Shown here: one piece after another, positions 27,430 through 36,111 of the stretch
How positions within the stretch are numbered: the stretch's first letter is position 1
Layout: each line of letters opens with the position of its first letter
Origin: Flagellimonas algicola
GTDB lineage: Bacteria > Bacteroidota > Bacteroidia > Flavobacteriales > Flavobacteriaceae
DNA length: 64,000 bases
NCBI RefSeq assembly: GCF_005937185.1
Contig: NZ_VCNI01000004.1
Location: 124,001-188,000, forward strand
Reading direction: 5' to 3'
Position numbers and translations under genes: made by a program
Notes under the pieces: model-generated
Seen by the model: only the letters and a program-made list of their open reading frames with translations
Told to the model about the DNA's origin: nothing
Databases searched by the model: none

Positions 27430-27489
27430 TGGATTTACATTGTCGATACTGGGAATAATACAATCAGAAGTATAACCCTTGTTCAATAG
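27430..27489 (+). pseudogene. C-terminal NHL-repeat remnant
   Basis: The frame reads WIYIVDTGNNTIRSITLVQ and then TAG. YIVDTGNNTIR is a characteristic NHL/beta-propeller repeat. Nothing recognisable precedes it, so it is the tail of a lost NHL-repeat protein, 61 bases before a second gene whose N-terminus is also NHL-like. Confidence 0.6.
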
Positions 27490-27550
27490 AGGCTTTGGCC
27501 TGTATATGTTGGCATTCAATGAGACAGCTATAAATGAAGCAGTGAAAACA

Positions 27551-28639
27551 ATGAAGATAGCGAAAGTACTTAACCTCTGTCTGTTGCTGATTTTTTTGTC
27601 ATTGTCCGCGTCCTATGGATCGGACCTCGCTTGCCCCAATTTTACCTACGGGCCGTCCGGATATGTGGAGACCTATGCGGGTTCACAGGAGGAAAGAGGG
27701 GGCGCTGATGGCGATTTTGGAATGGCACAATTTTATTGGCCAAATGGCATTGCCGTGGACGACAGCGGAAATCTATGGTTGAAGGAGCATGGTAGCCATA
27801 AGATAATAAGGGTGGATATGGGGACTGGGTTGGTCTCGACCTTCACCGGAAGTGTGCAGGGTTACAATGATGGTGATCTAGCCCCAGCGGTATTTTATAA
27901 ATCTTATGGTATATCCGTCCGTCCGGACAGAAGTGTATTTATTGGTGATCGCGGTAATACATGTATAAGATGGATTGACCCCGAGGGGGAGGTTTCCGTT
28001 ACCCTTGCTTCATTTTGGAAACCTAAAGGAGGTGCAATCGGTCAAAAACTGGCTTTCCTCTTTATAGTGCTCTTGCCCTACAGTGCCTTTTTGAACTATC
28101 TGGGCTGGAAACAGTCCAAAGAAACATTTCATTCTTTTATAATAGGCTTTGCCCAGATTGTTCCTTTGATTCTTTTCGCTTTGGGTTTTTTCTCACCAAG
28201 GTGGCCTTTATCCATCTTAAATCGTAGGCACTTAAAGGGATTTCTTAGGTTGGAGAAAAACCACAAGTATGAAAAAACAGGACTTTCCAAAGCCTTTTCC
28301 CAAGAACTTAAGACCAAACTGGAAAATTTAATGTTGACCCAAAAACCCTATTTAAACCAAGATTTGAGGCTGGATGATATCGCCAGAATGTTGGATATTT
28401 CCCGACATCATGCCTCCCAGGTCATCAATGAAAACTTTGGCTTAAATTTCTACGAATATGTCAACAAATACCGCATTGAAGAAGCCAAAGATCGCCTGAA
28501 TTCCCACAGCGAAACCACAGTCCCCTCCATTTCGGAAATAGCCTACCAATGTGGTTTTAACAACAGGGTTTCTTTTTATAAAGCCTTTCGGAAAATGACC
28601 CATACCACCCCCTCAGAGTTTATGGGAAAGGGGGCTTAA
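27551..28639 (+). CDS. Chimera: secreted NHL-repeat N-terminus joined to membrane/AraC-type regulator
   Basis: I start at ATG 27551, which gives a signal peptide (MKIAKVLNLCLLLIFLSLSA) and 362 residues. Residues about 30-160 contain about two NHL-type propeller repeats (FYWPNGIAVDDSGNLWLKEH, VFIGDRGNTCIRWIDPEGEV), too few for a closed propeller. After SVTLASFWKPKGGAIG come two membrane segments (LAFLFIVLLPYSAFLNYLGW and FIIGFAQIVPLILFALGFFS). An AraC HTH domain follows (LRLDDIARMLDISRHHASQV, SISEIAYQCGFNNRVSFYKA). The second part looks like the truncated end of a multi-TM AraC regulator. With an exported N-terminus and two helices, the HTH would lie outside the cytoplasm, so this is probably a gene-fusion relic. 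Confidence 0.7.
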   Translation: MKIAKVLNLCLLLIFLSLSASYGSDLACPNFTYGPSGYVETYAGSQEERGGADGDFGMAQFYWPNGIAVDDSGNLWLKEHGSHKIIRVDMGTGLVSTFTGSVQGYNDGDLAPAVFYKSYGISVRPDRSVFIGDRGNTCIRWIDPEGEVSVTLASFWKPKGGAIGQKLAFLFIVLLPYSAFLNYLGWKQSKETFHSFIIGFAQIVPLILFALGFFSPRWPLSILNRRHLKGFLRLEKNHKYEKTGLSKAFSQELKTKLENLMLTQKPYLNQDLRLDDIARMLDISRHHASQVINENFGLNFYEYVNKYRIEEAKDRLNSHSETTVPSISEIAYQCGFNNRVSFYKAFRKMTHTTPSEFMGKGA

Positions 28640-29063
28640 TCCATAGGCCCAACCCGTATCTGCCATGATCCAACCGAGCCATGTATTCCCAACCGACAAC
28701 CTTTATTGAGCGGATTTGATATCTAAATCGTTGATCCCGTACCTTTTATAATCAAAGTGCAAAGCTCGATTTTTTTCCCGCTTACCCCCTTTGCTTTTCC
28801 TTATGAACCAGCAAAAACTAAAAGCTTTGCGGAGAGCTGTTAATCTTGTTCGGCAAATGTGTTAAGGTTTATAAGGATTAACAATCTCCGTGTTTTCTTT
28901 CATTTTTTTTGCTCAGCAATCTTCAAAACAGGAGCCAACTATTTCTTCCCCAATTCTTGCATTTCTCGCATTTCTCGGGTGGATTATTTGAATTAGCTGA
29001 CAAATAAAAAGTTGAGCTCCTGTTTAACAGATTGCATTCAACTAACACTTAAAATTGTTATTT
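28640..29063. promoter_or_regulatory. Upstream region of second SusCD operon with inverted repeat
   Basis: About 420 bases without a gene. AAACAGGAGC (28926-28935) and GCTCCTGTTT (29016-29025) are perfect inverted 10-mers 80 bases apart, the second ending 38 bases before the SusC ATG. A short tandem CATTTCTCG also occurs near 28968-28985. The repeat could shape the mRNA leader; no consensus promoter was certain. Confidence 0.4.
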
Positions 29064-32000
29064 ATGAAATCTAAAACTCTATGGATGTTGCTGGTGTTAC
29101 TGGTCAGTACTGCTACGACCGCACTAGCACAGGAAAAAACCGTAACAGGTACTGTTACGGACCAACTTGGATTACCTCTTCCGGGTGTCAACATTGTTGT
29201 TTCCGGAACAAACACAGGTACCCAATCCGATTTTGACGGCAAGTATACTATTGCGGCCAGTCAGGGTCAAACCTTATTGTTCTCTTATTTGGGTCAGCGG
29301 GACATTCGTATAACTGTTGGCGCTTCCAACACTATTAACGTACAAATGGAAGAGGATGCCCAAGCGCTGGAAGAGGTTGTTGTTATTGGATATGGCAACC
29401 AAGAGGAGCGTAAAATTATCCAAAACGTTGGTATTGTCAAGCAAGAGGCTATTGAGAATTTACAGGTAGTTTCGGCAGACCAATTGCTACAAGGGCAATC
29501 TGCGGGAACACAAATTGTAAATGCTTCTGGAGTGTTGGGTTCAGCTGCCGTCATTAGGGTAAGGGGAGTGAACTCCATTAATTCCGGAAGTCAACCATTA
29601 ATTGTTATTGATGGTGTCCCAATCACCGACACCGCCGGAAATACCCTTACCCGAGGTGGTAACACGGGGATCAATCCGCTTTCTTATGTAAATCCTAATG
29701 ACATTGAATCCTTAACCGTACTTAAAGATGCAGGAGCTACATCCATATATGGCTCGAGGGGTGCAAATGGAGTAATTTTGATTACAACCAAGAAAGGTCG
29801 CAAAAACCAAAAAACTACCCTGACACTGGATGTCAACACGCAATTCTCCCAATCCACTGATGTTCCTGATATCTTAACCGCCGACGAATTCCGTTTGTTC
29901 AAAGCTGAGGTAACATCCATCCAAAACGACGCTACCGTGACCCCAGAGGACCTCGGTCTTGGTGCGGTTGGTTCAGGGGGAACAGATTGGCTTGGAGGTG
30001 TTCAGCACACCGGGATTTCCCAGAATTATAATTTGGGAATCAGAGGTGGAGGAGAAAAAACCTCTTTCTTTTTTGGATTGGACTACCAAGACACAGAAGG
30101 TTTTATTATTGGCAACACCCAGCAAAGGCAAGGAGCTAGAATCAATATCGATACGGAAGTCACGGAATGGTTAAAAGCCGGTATGAATCTGGGCATCACC
30201 AATAACCGACTTAACAGAGTTGGAATTGAAAACAACACCTTCGCACCATTTACTACAGCCTTTCTACAAAGTCCAGTTATTGAAGCCTTTGACGAAGAAG
30301 GCAACTACGCCCAATCCGGTTCTTTTATTCCAAACATTTTTGCGATTGTGGATTTGGACACCGATGAATTAAAGACATTTAGAGTCATTGGCAATGCTTT
30401 TACCGAACTAAGTCCATTACCTGGATTGACCTGGCGTTCAGAATTTGGTTTAGATAAGTTACATCTTGAAGAATTTATTCGTAGCGTTGAGTTCAATACT
30501 CCAGGAGGTTCGGCACAGCAAATATTCGTAAATGAAGATCGCTGGCTAACCAATCAAACCTTGAATTACACAAATACTTTTGGAGAGAACCATACCTTAA
30601 GCGCCCTTGTTGGTCTTAACTATGAGGAAACCTTGCGTACTAGATCTAATGTATCCTCTACGGGATTCTTGACTGACGATTTAAGAAATTTAGGTTCTGG
30701 GTCGACACCAACGGTGCTTAACGGAGATCGTTTCCCAACACGACTTTTTGGTTTGTTCTCCAGAGTTTCTTACGACTTCAAGAGTAAGTACTTGGTAGAA
30801 GGTTCATTTAGACGAGATGGGTCTTCCCGTTTTGGCGCCAACAACCGTTTTGGCTATTTCTGGTCAGCTGCCGCCGGATGGGTTTTGTCCGAGGAATCCT
30901 TTATCCAAGATTTAAATTTCTTCGATTACCTTTCCATTCGGGCAAGTTTGGGTACCGTTGGAAATGATAGGTTGGGGACTTTCCCTTCATTAGGTCTATT
31001 TGATGCTGGTGCCGTTGCAGATTACAATGGCCAGTCTGGTGTTATCCCTAGTCAACCAGCCAACCCTGATCTCAAATGGGAAGAAAGTGAAACTCTGGAT
31101 GTTGGAATTAAATCCTCTTTTTTAGACGGAAGAATCAACCTTAACGCGACCTACTTTAAAAAGACAACAAGCGATCTCTTGTTGAATCAGACCCTTCCTC
31201 CACAAACAGGTTTTGTTTCCATTAGCAGGAACGTTGGAGAAATGGAAAACTCAGGTCTCGAATTTGAACTAGGAACGGTAAACGTCCGCTCGCAAAATTT
31301 TGAATGGCGCACCAATTTCAATCTTGCCAAGATTGAAAACAAAGTCCTTAAACTAAATGAAGATGCGACCACCGATGATGATGGAAGAAAAATTATAGAT
31401 GGCCCCGTCCAAAGAGCAATTGAAGGTGAGTCCCTGAACAATTTTTTCCTAATTCGCTACATTGGTGTAAACCCACAAACCGGTGATGCAGAATGGTTGG
31501 ATATTGATGGCAACGTTACTACTGAACCGGGATCCGGTGATAGGGTCGTTACAGGAAGTCCATTACCAGATTTTTCTGGAGGTATGACCAATACTTTTAA
31601 GGTTTTCGACTTTGACCTTTCCGTTTTGATGAACTACTCTTACGGCAATGATGTAGTCATAGATGGCTTGCGTTTTGCAGATGGTAATGATGCCATCGGA
31701 GGAATTGTGAACGTCAGAAGGCAGAATCTGAATTTTTGGAGACAACCCGGTGATAACGCATTTCTACCACACCCTACTAGTCCAACATTTAACTTGTTCA
31801 ACCAAAGATCATCCCTACAACAATTAGATGCATCCTATCTAAGGATCAAGAATATTACTTTGGGATACAGTGTTCCAAAAGAGACCTTAGAGCGAATTGG
31901 GGGAATTTTCAATGGAATGCGTTTCTACGCAACGGCCACCAACCTTTTAACCCTAAAGAAAAGTGAAATGGAAGGGATTGACCCAGAAGTGACCGATGAC

Positions 32001-32084
32001 ATTGACCCCCTATTCCAAGGTGAGTCCTTTTTCACAGCACCTCAGTCCCAGTCCTTTACCATGGGCGTAAGACTAATATTTTAA
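29064..32084 (+). CDS. SusC/RagA-family TonB-dependent outer-membrane transporter (second locus)
   Basis: From ATG 29064 (a TTG nine bases earlier is less likely) this is a 1006-residue transporter. Signal peptide MKSKTLWMLLVLLVSTATTA is followed by AQ, then a carboxypeptidase-D-regulatory-like domain (VTGTVTDQLGLPLPGVNIVV). The TonB-box-like region is LEEVVVIGYGNQEERK, more canonical than in the first SusC. The plug has IRVRGVNSINSGSQPLIVID and DIESLTVLKDAGATSIYGSR, and a C-terminal barrel ends SQSFTMGVRLIF. SusD follows after 11 bases. No enzyme gene accompanies the pair, so its substrate cannot be guessed. Confidence 0.95.
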   Translation: MKSKTLWMLLVLLVSTATTALAQEKTVTGTVTDQLGLPLPGVNIVVSGTNTGTQSDFDGKYTIAASQGQTLLFSYLGQRDIRITVGASNTINVQMEEDAQALEEVVVIGYGNQEERKIIQNVGIVKQEAIENLQVVSADQLLQGQSAGTQIVNASGVLGSAAVIRVRGVNSINSGSQPLIVIDGVPITDTAGNTLTRGGNTGINPLSYVNPNDIESLTVLKDAGATSIYGSRGANGVILITTKKGRKNQKTTLTLDVNTQFSQSTDVPDILTADEFRLFKAEVTSIQNDATVTPEDLGLGAVGSGGTDWLGGVQHTGISQNYNLGIRGGGEKTSFFFGLDYQDTEGFIIGNTQQRQGARINIDTEVTEWLKAGMNLGITNNRLNRVGIENNTFAPFTTAFLQSPVIEAFDEEGNYAQSGSFIPNIFAIVDLDTDELKTFRVIGNAFTELSPLPGLTWRSEFGLDKLHLEEFIRSVEFNTPGGSAQQIFVNEDRWLTNQTLNYTNTFGENHTLSALVGLNYEETLRTRSNVSSTGFLTDDLRNLGSGSTPTVLNGDRFPTRLFGLFSRVSYDFKSKYLVEGSFRRDGSSRFGANNRFGYFWSAAAGWVLSEESFIQDLNFFDYLSIRASLGTVGNDRLGTFPSLGLFDAGAVADYNGQSGVIPSQPANPDLKWEESETLDVGIKSSFLDGRINLNATYFKKTTSDLLLNQTLPPQTGFVSISRNVGEMENSGLEFELGTVNVRSQNFEWRTNFNLAKIENKVLKLNEDATTDDDGRKIIDGPVQRAIEGESLNNFFLIRYIGVNPQTGDAEWLDIDGNVTTEPGSGDRVVTGSPLPDFSGGMTNTFKVFDFDLSVLMNYSYGNDVVIDGLRFADGNDAIGGIVNVRRQNLNFWRQPGDNAFLPHPTSPTFNLFNQRSSLQQLDASYLRIKNITLGYSVPKETLERIGGIFNGMRFYATATNLLTLKKSEMEGIDPEVTDDIDPLFQGESFFTAPQSQSFTMGVRLIF

Positions 32085-32094
32085 AAAAGAAAGC

Positions 32095-33510
32095 ATGAAA
32101 ACATTGAGAATATTTACAATACTTATGAGCTTCTTCATCATGGTGTCATGTGAAGATCAACTAGAGGTAATTCCTGAGGACAAGGTTGCCTCAAATACCG
32201 TTTTTGGAAGTTTGGCTACAATTAATGGAGCCATGGTAGGTGTTTATAGTCTAAACCAAAGTGGTGATTTAAACGGAAATCCACAATTGATGGGAGATTT
32301 TATGGCAGATGATGTGAAATTCGTAGGCAGCTTCCCTTCATTGCAGCAGATTGATCAATTTGGAACACTCGCTACAAATGCTTCCATCGATAATATATGG
32401 TTTGATGCTTATCAATTGATTGGAGCAGCAAACAACATCATTGTCAACTTACCCGAGGTGAACATTGAAGATGTTATTGGACTCACGGAAGAGACCAAAT
32501 CCCAACTGGTAGCTGAGGCCAAATTCTTAAGAAGTCTAACCTATTTTACCTTGGTCAATCTTTTTGCCCAACCGTATCAAGTATCAAATGGAACCAATTT
32601 GGGTGTACCCTTGGTAAGCGAACCTTTTGAAGGCGGTGATATTTCCGACTTCCAAAATGAGAGATCTACGGTAAATGAAGTCCATAGTTTTATTGAACAG
32701 GATTTAATGGATGCTATCGCAGTTCTACCCGAAACCAACGGGGTTCGAGCAACATCTGGGGCAGCCAAAGCACTGTTGGCCAGATTGTACTTATATCGTG
32801 AACAATGGGATGAAGCCGCTGATATGGCAAATCAGGTCATCTCTTCAGGAACCTATGGGCTGGCAGATGATTATGATTTTTACGATGACAATCCTGAGTC
32901 TATGGAAAATATCTTTGTGGCAGTAAACACCCCCACTGATGGACCACAGGAACCTACAGGTTCCGATGAAGTATACGTGAATTTTTACAATCCTGCCCCA
33001 GGTGGAAGGGGAGATGCCCCATTTAGCCAGGATTTAATTGATGCCTTTGCCACAGAACCGGGCGATAGACGGTTTGAAGAATTATCCCAAGCTGCTGCCG
33101 ATGCGGGAGGCAACGATACTTTTTTCACCACCAAATATCCAGATGTGGTCAACAATGCTTCAGATGGGATGATTTTGCGGATTACAGAAATGTACTTAAC
33201 ACGGGCAGAAGCCAATTTTAGGAACAATACCAACGTTGGGGATAGCCCGCAAAATGACATTAATCTTCTCAGGGCCAGAGCTGGGCTTGATGAACTTATC
33301 ACTTTAGTATTGGATGATATTTTAAACGAAAGACGCAAGGAACTTTGTTTTGAAGGTCATCGTAGAATGGACCTTTTGCGCAACAACAAAAATTTAAGGC
33401 CTGGAGGTGGGGCTGAATCTGCGCCTGGAGCCAACAAAGTCATATTTCCAATTGTAGATGATGAGATTAACAATAATCCCAACATAACGCAGAATCCTGG
33501 TAATTTCTAA
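32095..33510 (+). CDS. SusD/RagB-family nutrient-binding lipoprotein (second locus)
   Basis: A 471-residue lipoprotein with signal MKTLRIFTILMSFFIMVSC (Cys at 19). SusD motifs are present: IWFDAYQLIGAANNIIVNLP, AKFLRSLTYFTLVNLFAQPY, AAKALLARLYLYREQWDEAA, and the C-terminal LNERRKELCFEGHRRMDLLR and FPIVDDEINNNPNITQNPGN. It caps the SusC encoded 11 bases upstream. A strong intrinsic terminator 33 bases after its stop ends the two-gene operon. Confidence 0.95.
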   Translation: MKTLRIFTILMSFFIMVSCEDQLEVIPEDKVASNTVFGSLATINGAMVGVYSLNQSGDLNGNPQLMGDFMADDVKFVGSFPSLQQIDQFGTLATNASIDNIWFDAYQLIGAANNIIVNLPEVNIEDVIGLTEETKSQLVAEAKFLRSLTYFTLVNLFAQPYQVSNGTNLGVPLVSEPFEGGDISDFQNERSTVNEVHSFIEQDLMDAIAVLPETNGVRATSGAAKALLARLYLYREQWDEAADMANQVISSGTYGLADDYDFYDDNPESMENIFVAVNTPTDGPQEPTGSDEVYVNFYNPAPGGRGDAPFSQDLIDAFATEPGDRRFEELSQAAADAGGNDTFFTTKYPDVVNNASDGMILRITEMYLTRAEANFRNNTNVGDSPQNDINLLRARAGLDELITLVLDDILNERRKELCFEGHRRMDLLRNNKNLRPGGGAESAPGANKVIFPIVDDEINNNPNITQNPGNF

Positions 33511-33542
33511 AAAATAGCTTTGTTAGGTTTTTCGAATGGAAG

Positions 33543-33577
33543 CCGTCAGAACCAAATGGTTTTGGCGGTTTTTTTTT
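33543..33577 (+). terminator. Strong Rho-independent terminator after SusCD
   Basis: A 12-bp stem, CCGTCAGAACCA pairing with TGGTTTTGGCGG across a two-base loop (33544-33568), is followed by nine Ts. It closes the second SusCD operon. Confidence 0.9.
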
Positions 33578-33826
33578 ACAACTTGGTTAGCTACCATGTT
33601 TCTGCTCCATTGTTCAAGTATGCATATAAGCTTCCTTATTGGGCACTTGGATTAAAAGAGGAAGCACCATCCCCAAAGTAAAGACCCATATAACTCCCTA
33701 AATTCTCCCAATTCCTGTTAAGGTTAGTAACTTAATTCTAAGCTTATCTTGCTTAAAGTAAGTTGTAGAGCTTCAGCATAATGTTTACCGGTTAAGGATA
33801 AAGTTAATTGATGGTTATCTATCTAT

Positions 33827-33846
33827 CTTGAAAGCATGCTTTCAAG
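33827..33846. repeat. Perfect 20-bp palindrome upstream of transposase scar
   Basis: CTTGAAAG-CATG-CTTTCAAG is fully self-complementary and sits 30 bases before the truncated orfA start. It could belong to the IS end or be an unrelated operator. The rest of 33578-33876 holds no gene. Confidence 0.35.
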
Positions 33847-33876
33847 GAATCATTTTAAACCTTAAAAAATAAACTA

Positions 33877-34035
33877 ATGGCACGACCAAAAAAGAGGACA
33901 GCTCAGGCAGTTGTCAAAAACATTAAAAGACAGACCCGCAGGAGATTCAACTCGGAAGAGAAGATTCGCATTGTACTGGAAGGGCTCAAGGGAGAGGAAT
34001 CCATTGCGGCCATATGCAGAAGGGAAAGCATATCC
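33877..34035 (+). pseudogene. Truncated IS3-type orfA transposase
   Basis: The frame begins MARPKKRTAQAVVKNIKRQT and contains FNSEEKIRIVLEGLKGEESI and AAICRRESIS, the HTH start of a third IS3-family orfA lineage (normally continuing with a YYRW-type segment). Near 34035 the similarity stops and unrelated residues run on to a stop at 34128. No orfB is present. It marks another insertion-deletion scar, between the SusCD operon and the hip module. Confidence 0.7.
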
Positions 34036-34128
34036 CCTATTGATATATATAGAATCGGATTCAACCAAATTTTAAATTTTCAAGTATCTTTTGAAACTGG
34101 TGAAAAGGCTGAATTTCATTTTGAATAA

Positions 34129-34460
34129 TTCTTTAGGGCCTAAGATAATTTTGGTAAAACAAATAGGTTAGGATGATATTCTAAAAGTACATTTCTACTC
34201 CATAAAATCACATTCAAACTGAGCAACTTTTTACATTTTGACCTTTTGCTCCAATATCCACCGCTAAGAATGACCTGTAAAGATATGTGTCAACAAATCC
34301 AAACTCTTTACAGAACGCACCTTTTGTGGAGAGTCTAAAACCGATTGTATCATAAGTTTTCTAATAAATAGTGAAGAATTACCGTCCGAAGTAAACTGTT
34401 ATTGAGGACTAAGACTGTTTACTATTATTGCATATTCCATTTCTGAGGTTCTCCTTAATC
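34129..34460. other. Intergenic region containing border hairpin copy 2
   Basis: About 330 bases without a gene. It contains the second copy of the module-border hairpin (listed separately) followed by AAAACCGATTGT. Nothing else is supportable. Confidence 0.4.
34303..34354. repeat. Module-border hairpin, copy 2
   Basis: ACTCTTTACA (34303-34312) pairs with TGTGGAGAGT (34325-34334), with two G-U pairs, and is followed by TAAAACCGATTGT and CATA. Copy 3 at 36331-36382 shares both the CTCTTT hairpin and the AAAACCGATTGT tail; copy 1 at 19005 shares the hairpin only. Confidence 0.55.
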
Positions 34461-34583
34461 AAATATCACAGTATACTGTGATATTTATAGGAATTACTCT
34501 TCTAAACCATATATTTCATGTAAAAATATCAGTAAAATGATATTTTATTTGTATTTTTACATATAAATAACAGTATGCTGTTA
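34461..34583. promoter_or_regulatory. Three operator-like palindromes upstream of hipB
   Basis: A perfect 26-bp palindrome lies at 34461-34486 (centre ATCACAGTATACTGTGAT). A second, AAAATATCA/TGATATTTT, is at 34523-34546, and a third, TAACAG/CTGTTA, is at 34568-34583, covering the first ATG of hipB. The shared ATATCA and ACAGTAT elements suit binding of one HTH dimer to several sites, as in autoregulated HipB systems. Binding is inferred. Confidence 0.6.
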
Positions 34584-34796
34584 AAAATGATAGGAAAAAG
34601 TATAAAAGAACGGAGAAAAGCACTAAAGGTCACCCAACCACAATTGGCAGCACTGGCCGGGGTGAGTGTAACCACGCTCTATCAAATTGAACGGGGACAG
34701 GGCAACCCCACTTTGGATACCTTGGATAAAATTGCTGACGTCCTTGGAATGGAGGTATGCCTGCGGATACAAAAACTTCCAGTAACTAATTCATGA
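34575..34796 (+). CDS. hipB: HipB-like XRE antitoxin/regulator
   Basis: A 73-residue XRE protein: GKSIKERRKALKVTQPQLAA, LAGVSVTTLYQIERGQGNPT and LDTLDKIADVLGMEVCLRI. The second Met (34587, MIGKSIKERRK) is the more typical HipB start, since ATG 34575 lies inside a palindrome. The stop overlaps the next start (ATGA). In HipBST modules HipB is the DNA-binding autorepressor that joins HipS and HipT. The three upstream palindromes fit that role. Confidence 0.88.
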   Translation: MLLKMIGKSIKERRKALKVTQPQLAALAGVSVTTLYQIERGQGNPTLDTLDKIADVLGMEVCLRIQKLPVTNS

Positions 34797-35113
34797 GACA
34801 GGCCAAGGTATACTTTAAAAAAGAGGAAGCAGGTCTGCTTACCCAGCTCGATGACGGCAGTTTTATATTCTGGTACAATGACCAATGGATAATGGATAAT
34901 AGTAAGCCCTCTATAAGTCTGACCTTACCAAAGGAGAGACAAGAGTATAACTCTGACCATCTTTTCCCTTTTTTTTATAATATGCTCCCGGAAGGGACCA
35001 ATAAGAAAATAGTATGTACACATATGCGTATTGACGAAAACGATTACTTTGGTTTATTACTTACCACGGCCCAATATGATACCATAGGTGCAGTTACGGT
35101 AAAGAAAATGTAA
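34793..35113 (+). CDS. hipS: HipS-like protein (HipA N-terminal subdomain)
   Basis: A 106-residue stand-alone HipA N-subdomain 1: VYFKKEEAGLLTQLDDGSFI, FWYNDQW, SISLTLPKERQEYNSDHLFP, FFYNMLPEGTNKKIVCTHMR and ENDYFGLLLTTAQYDTIGAV. In single-chain HipA this domain is fused to the kinase. Here it is a separate gene overlapping hipB by four bases and ending eight bases before hipT. In E. coli HipBST the equivalent HipS acts as the antitoxin, so the same is proposed here. Confidence 0.82.
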   Translation: MRQAKVYFKKEEAGLLTQLDDGSFIFWYNDQWIMDNSKPSISLTLPKERQEYNSDHLFPFFYNMLPEGTNKKIVCTHMRIDENDYFGLLLTTAQYDTIGAVTVKKM

Positions 35114-35121
35114 GAGCCCAT

Positions 35122-36111
35122 ATGAATATGTCAATCATAAAATACTGCCCTGGCACCTTGAAATATGGACATGATACCTATAGTAGAACGTGTTTAAGGC
35201 GAATGTTTGATGGAAAGAAGGTGGACCATATACTACCATATGATTCCCCGACAAGCAATGAGGCCACCGATGAACTGTTCCTTGAGAACCGAAAACGCAT
35301 TTCCATTTCAGGGGTACAAGAAAAATTCTCTGTGTTATTGGAGAAGAACAAGCTTCGCCTCATTGTTGAAGGGGAGCAAGGTACCTACATCTTAAAGCCA
35401 ATACCCGGTGCCGGTAAAAACCCGGACCAGATGCCGGCCAATGAGCATCTAACCATGCAAATCGCTAGACAGGTTTTTGATATAGAGACCGCAGAAAATG
35501 CAATCATTTTCTTTAAGGATGGAACACCCGCCTATATTACCAAAAGATTTGATGTAATTGAGAAAGGCGAAAAACTTGCCAAAGAAGATTTTGCCTCGTT
35601 GGGGGGAAGGACTCCCCAGACACATGGGGAACACTATAAATATTTGGGAAATTATTTGGAGCTGTTCGAACTCATGAAAAAAAATCTACCTGCATATCGC
35701 GTAGAGGCACCGAAACTTTTTAAATTACTCATTTTCAACTATTTGTTTTCAAACGGTGATGCGCATTTCAAAAATTTCTCGTTGCTGGAAACACCTCTTG
35801 GTGATTTTCGACTAAGCCCAGCTTATGATTTGCTCAATACCAGGATACACATTGAAGACTCGGTCTTTGCCCTGGACGATGGGTTGTTACCTAGAAATTT
35901 GGCCAATGGAAAAATCATAGAGCAATTTCTCATTCTTGCAGAACATGTAGGGCTTAGTAAGAACCAATGCGAAGGAATTCTTAATAATCTATTGTCAAAT
36001 TCTGAAAAGGTCATAGAATTTATCGACTCATCCTATTTAAGCGAAAGGGGCAAACGCAATTATTTACAGTCTTATCAAACACGGTTAAAAAAATTTGAGA
36101 AAAAAGGATGA
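35122..36111 (+). CDS. hipT: HipT-like Ser/Thr kinase toxin (HipA C-terminal domain)
   Basis: A 329-residue HipA-type kinase without the N-subdomain. A short N-terminal segment with two cysteines (YCPGTLKYGHDTYSRTCLRR) precedes the Gly-rich loop region (ISISGVQEKFSVLLEKNK), the ATP-binding lysine segment GTYILKPIPGAG, the catalytic loop LFSNGDAHFKNFSLL and the metal-binding SPAYDLLNT. HipT/HipA kinases phosphorylate aminoacyl-tRNA synthetases (TrpS or GltX), arresting growth. The loop serines in SISG correspond to the autophosphorylation region known from HipT. All key residues appear intact, so the toxin could be active. Confidence 0.85.
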   Translation: MNMSIIKYCPGTLKYGHDTYSRTCLRRMFDGKKVDHILPYDSPTSNEATDELFLENRKRISISGVQEKFSVLLEKNKLRLIVEGEQGTYILKPIPGAGKNPDQMPANEHLTMQIARQVFDIETAENAIIFFKDGTPAYITKRFDVIEKGEKLAKEDFASLGGRTPQTHGEHYKYLGNYLELFELMKKNLPAYRVEAPKLFKLLIFNYLFSNGDAHFKNFSLLETPLGDFRLSPAYDLLNTRIHIEDSVFALDDGLLPRNLANGKIIEQFLILAEHVGLSKNQCEGILNNLLSNSEKVIEFIDSSYLSERGKRNYLQSYQTRLKKFEKKG

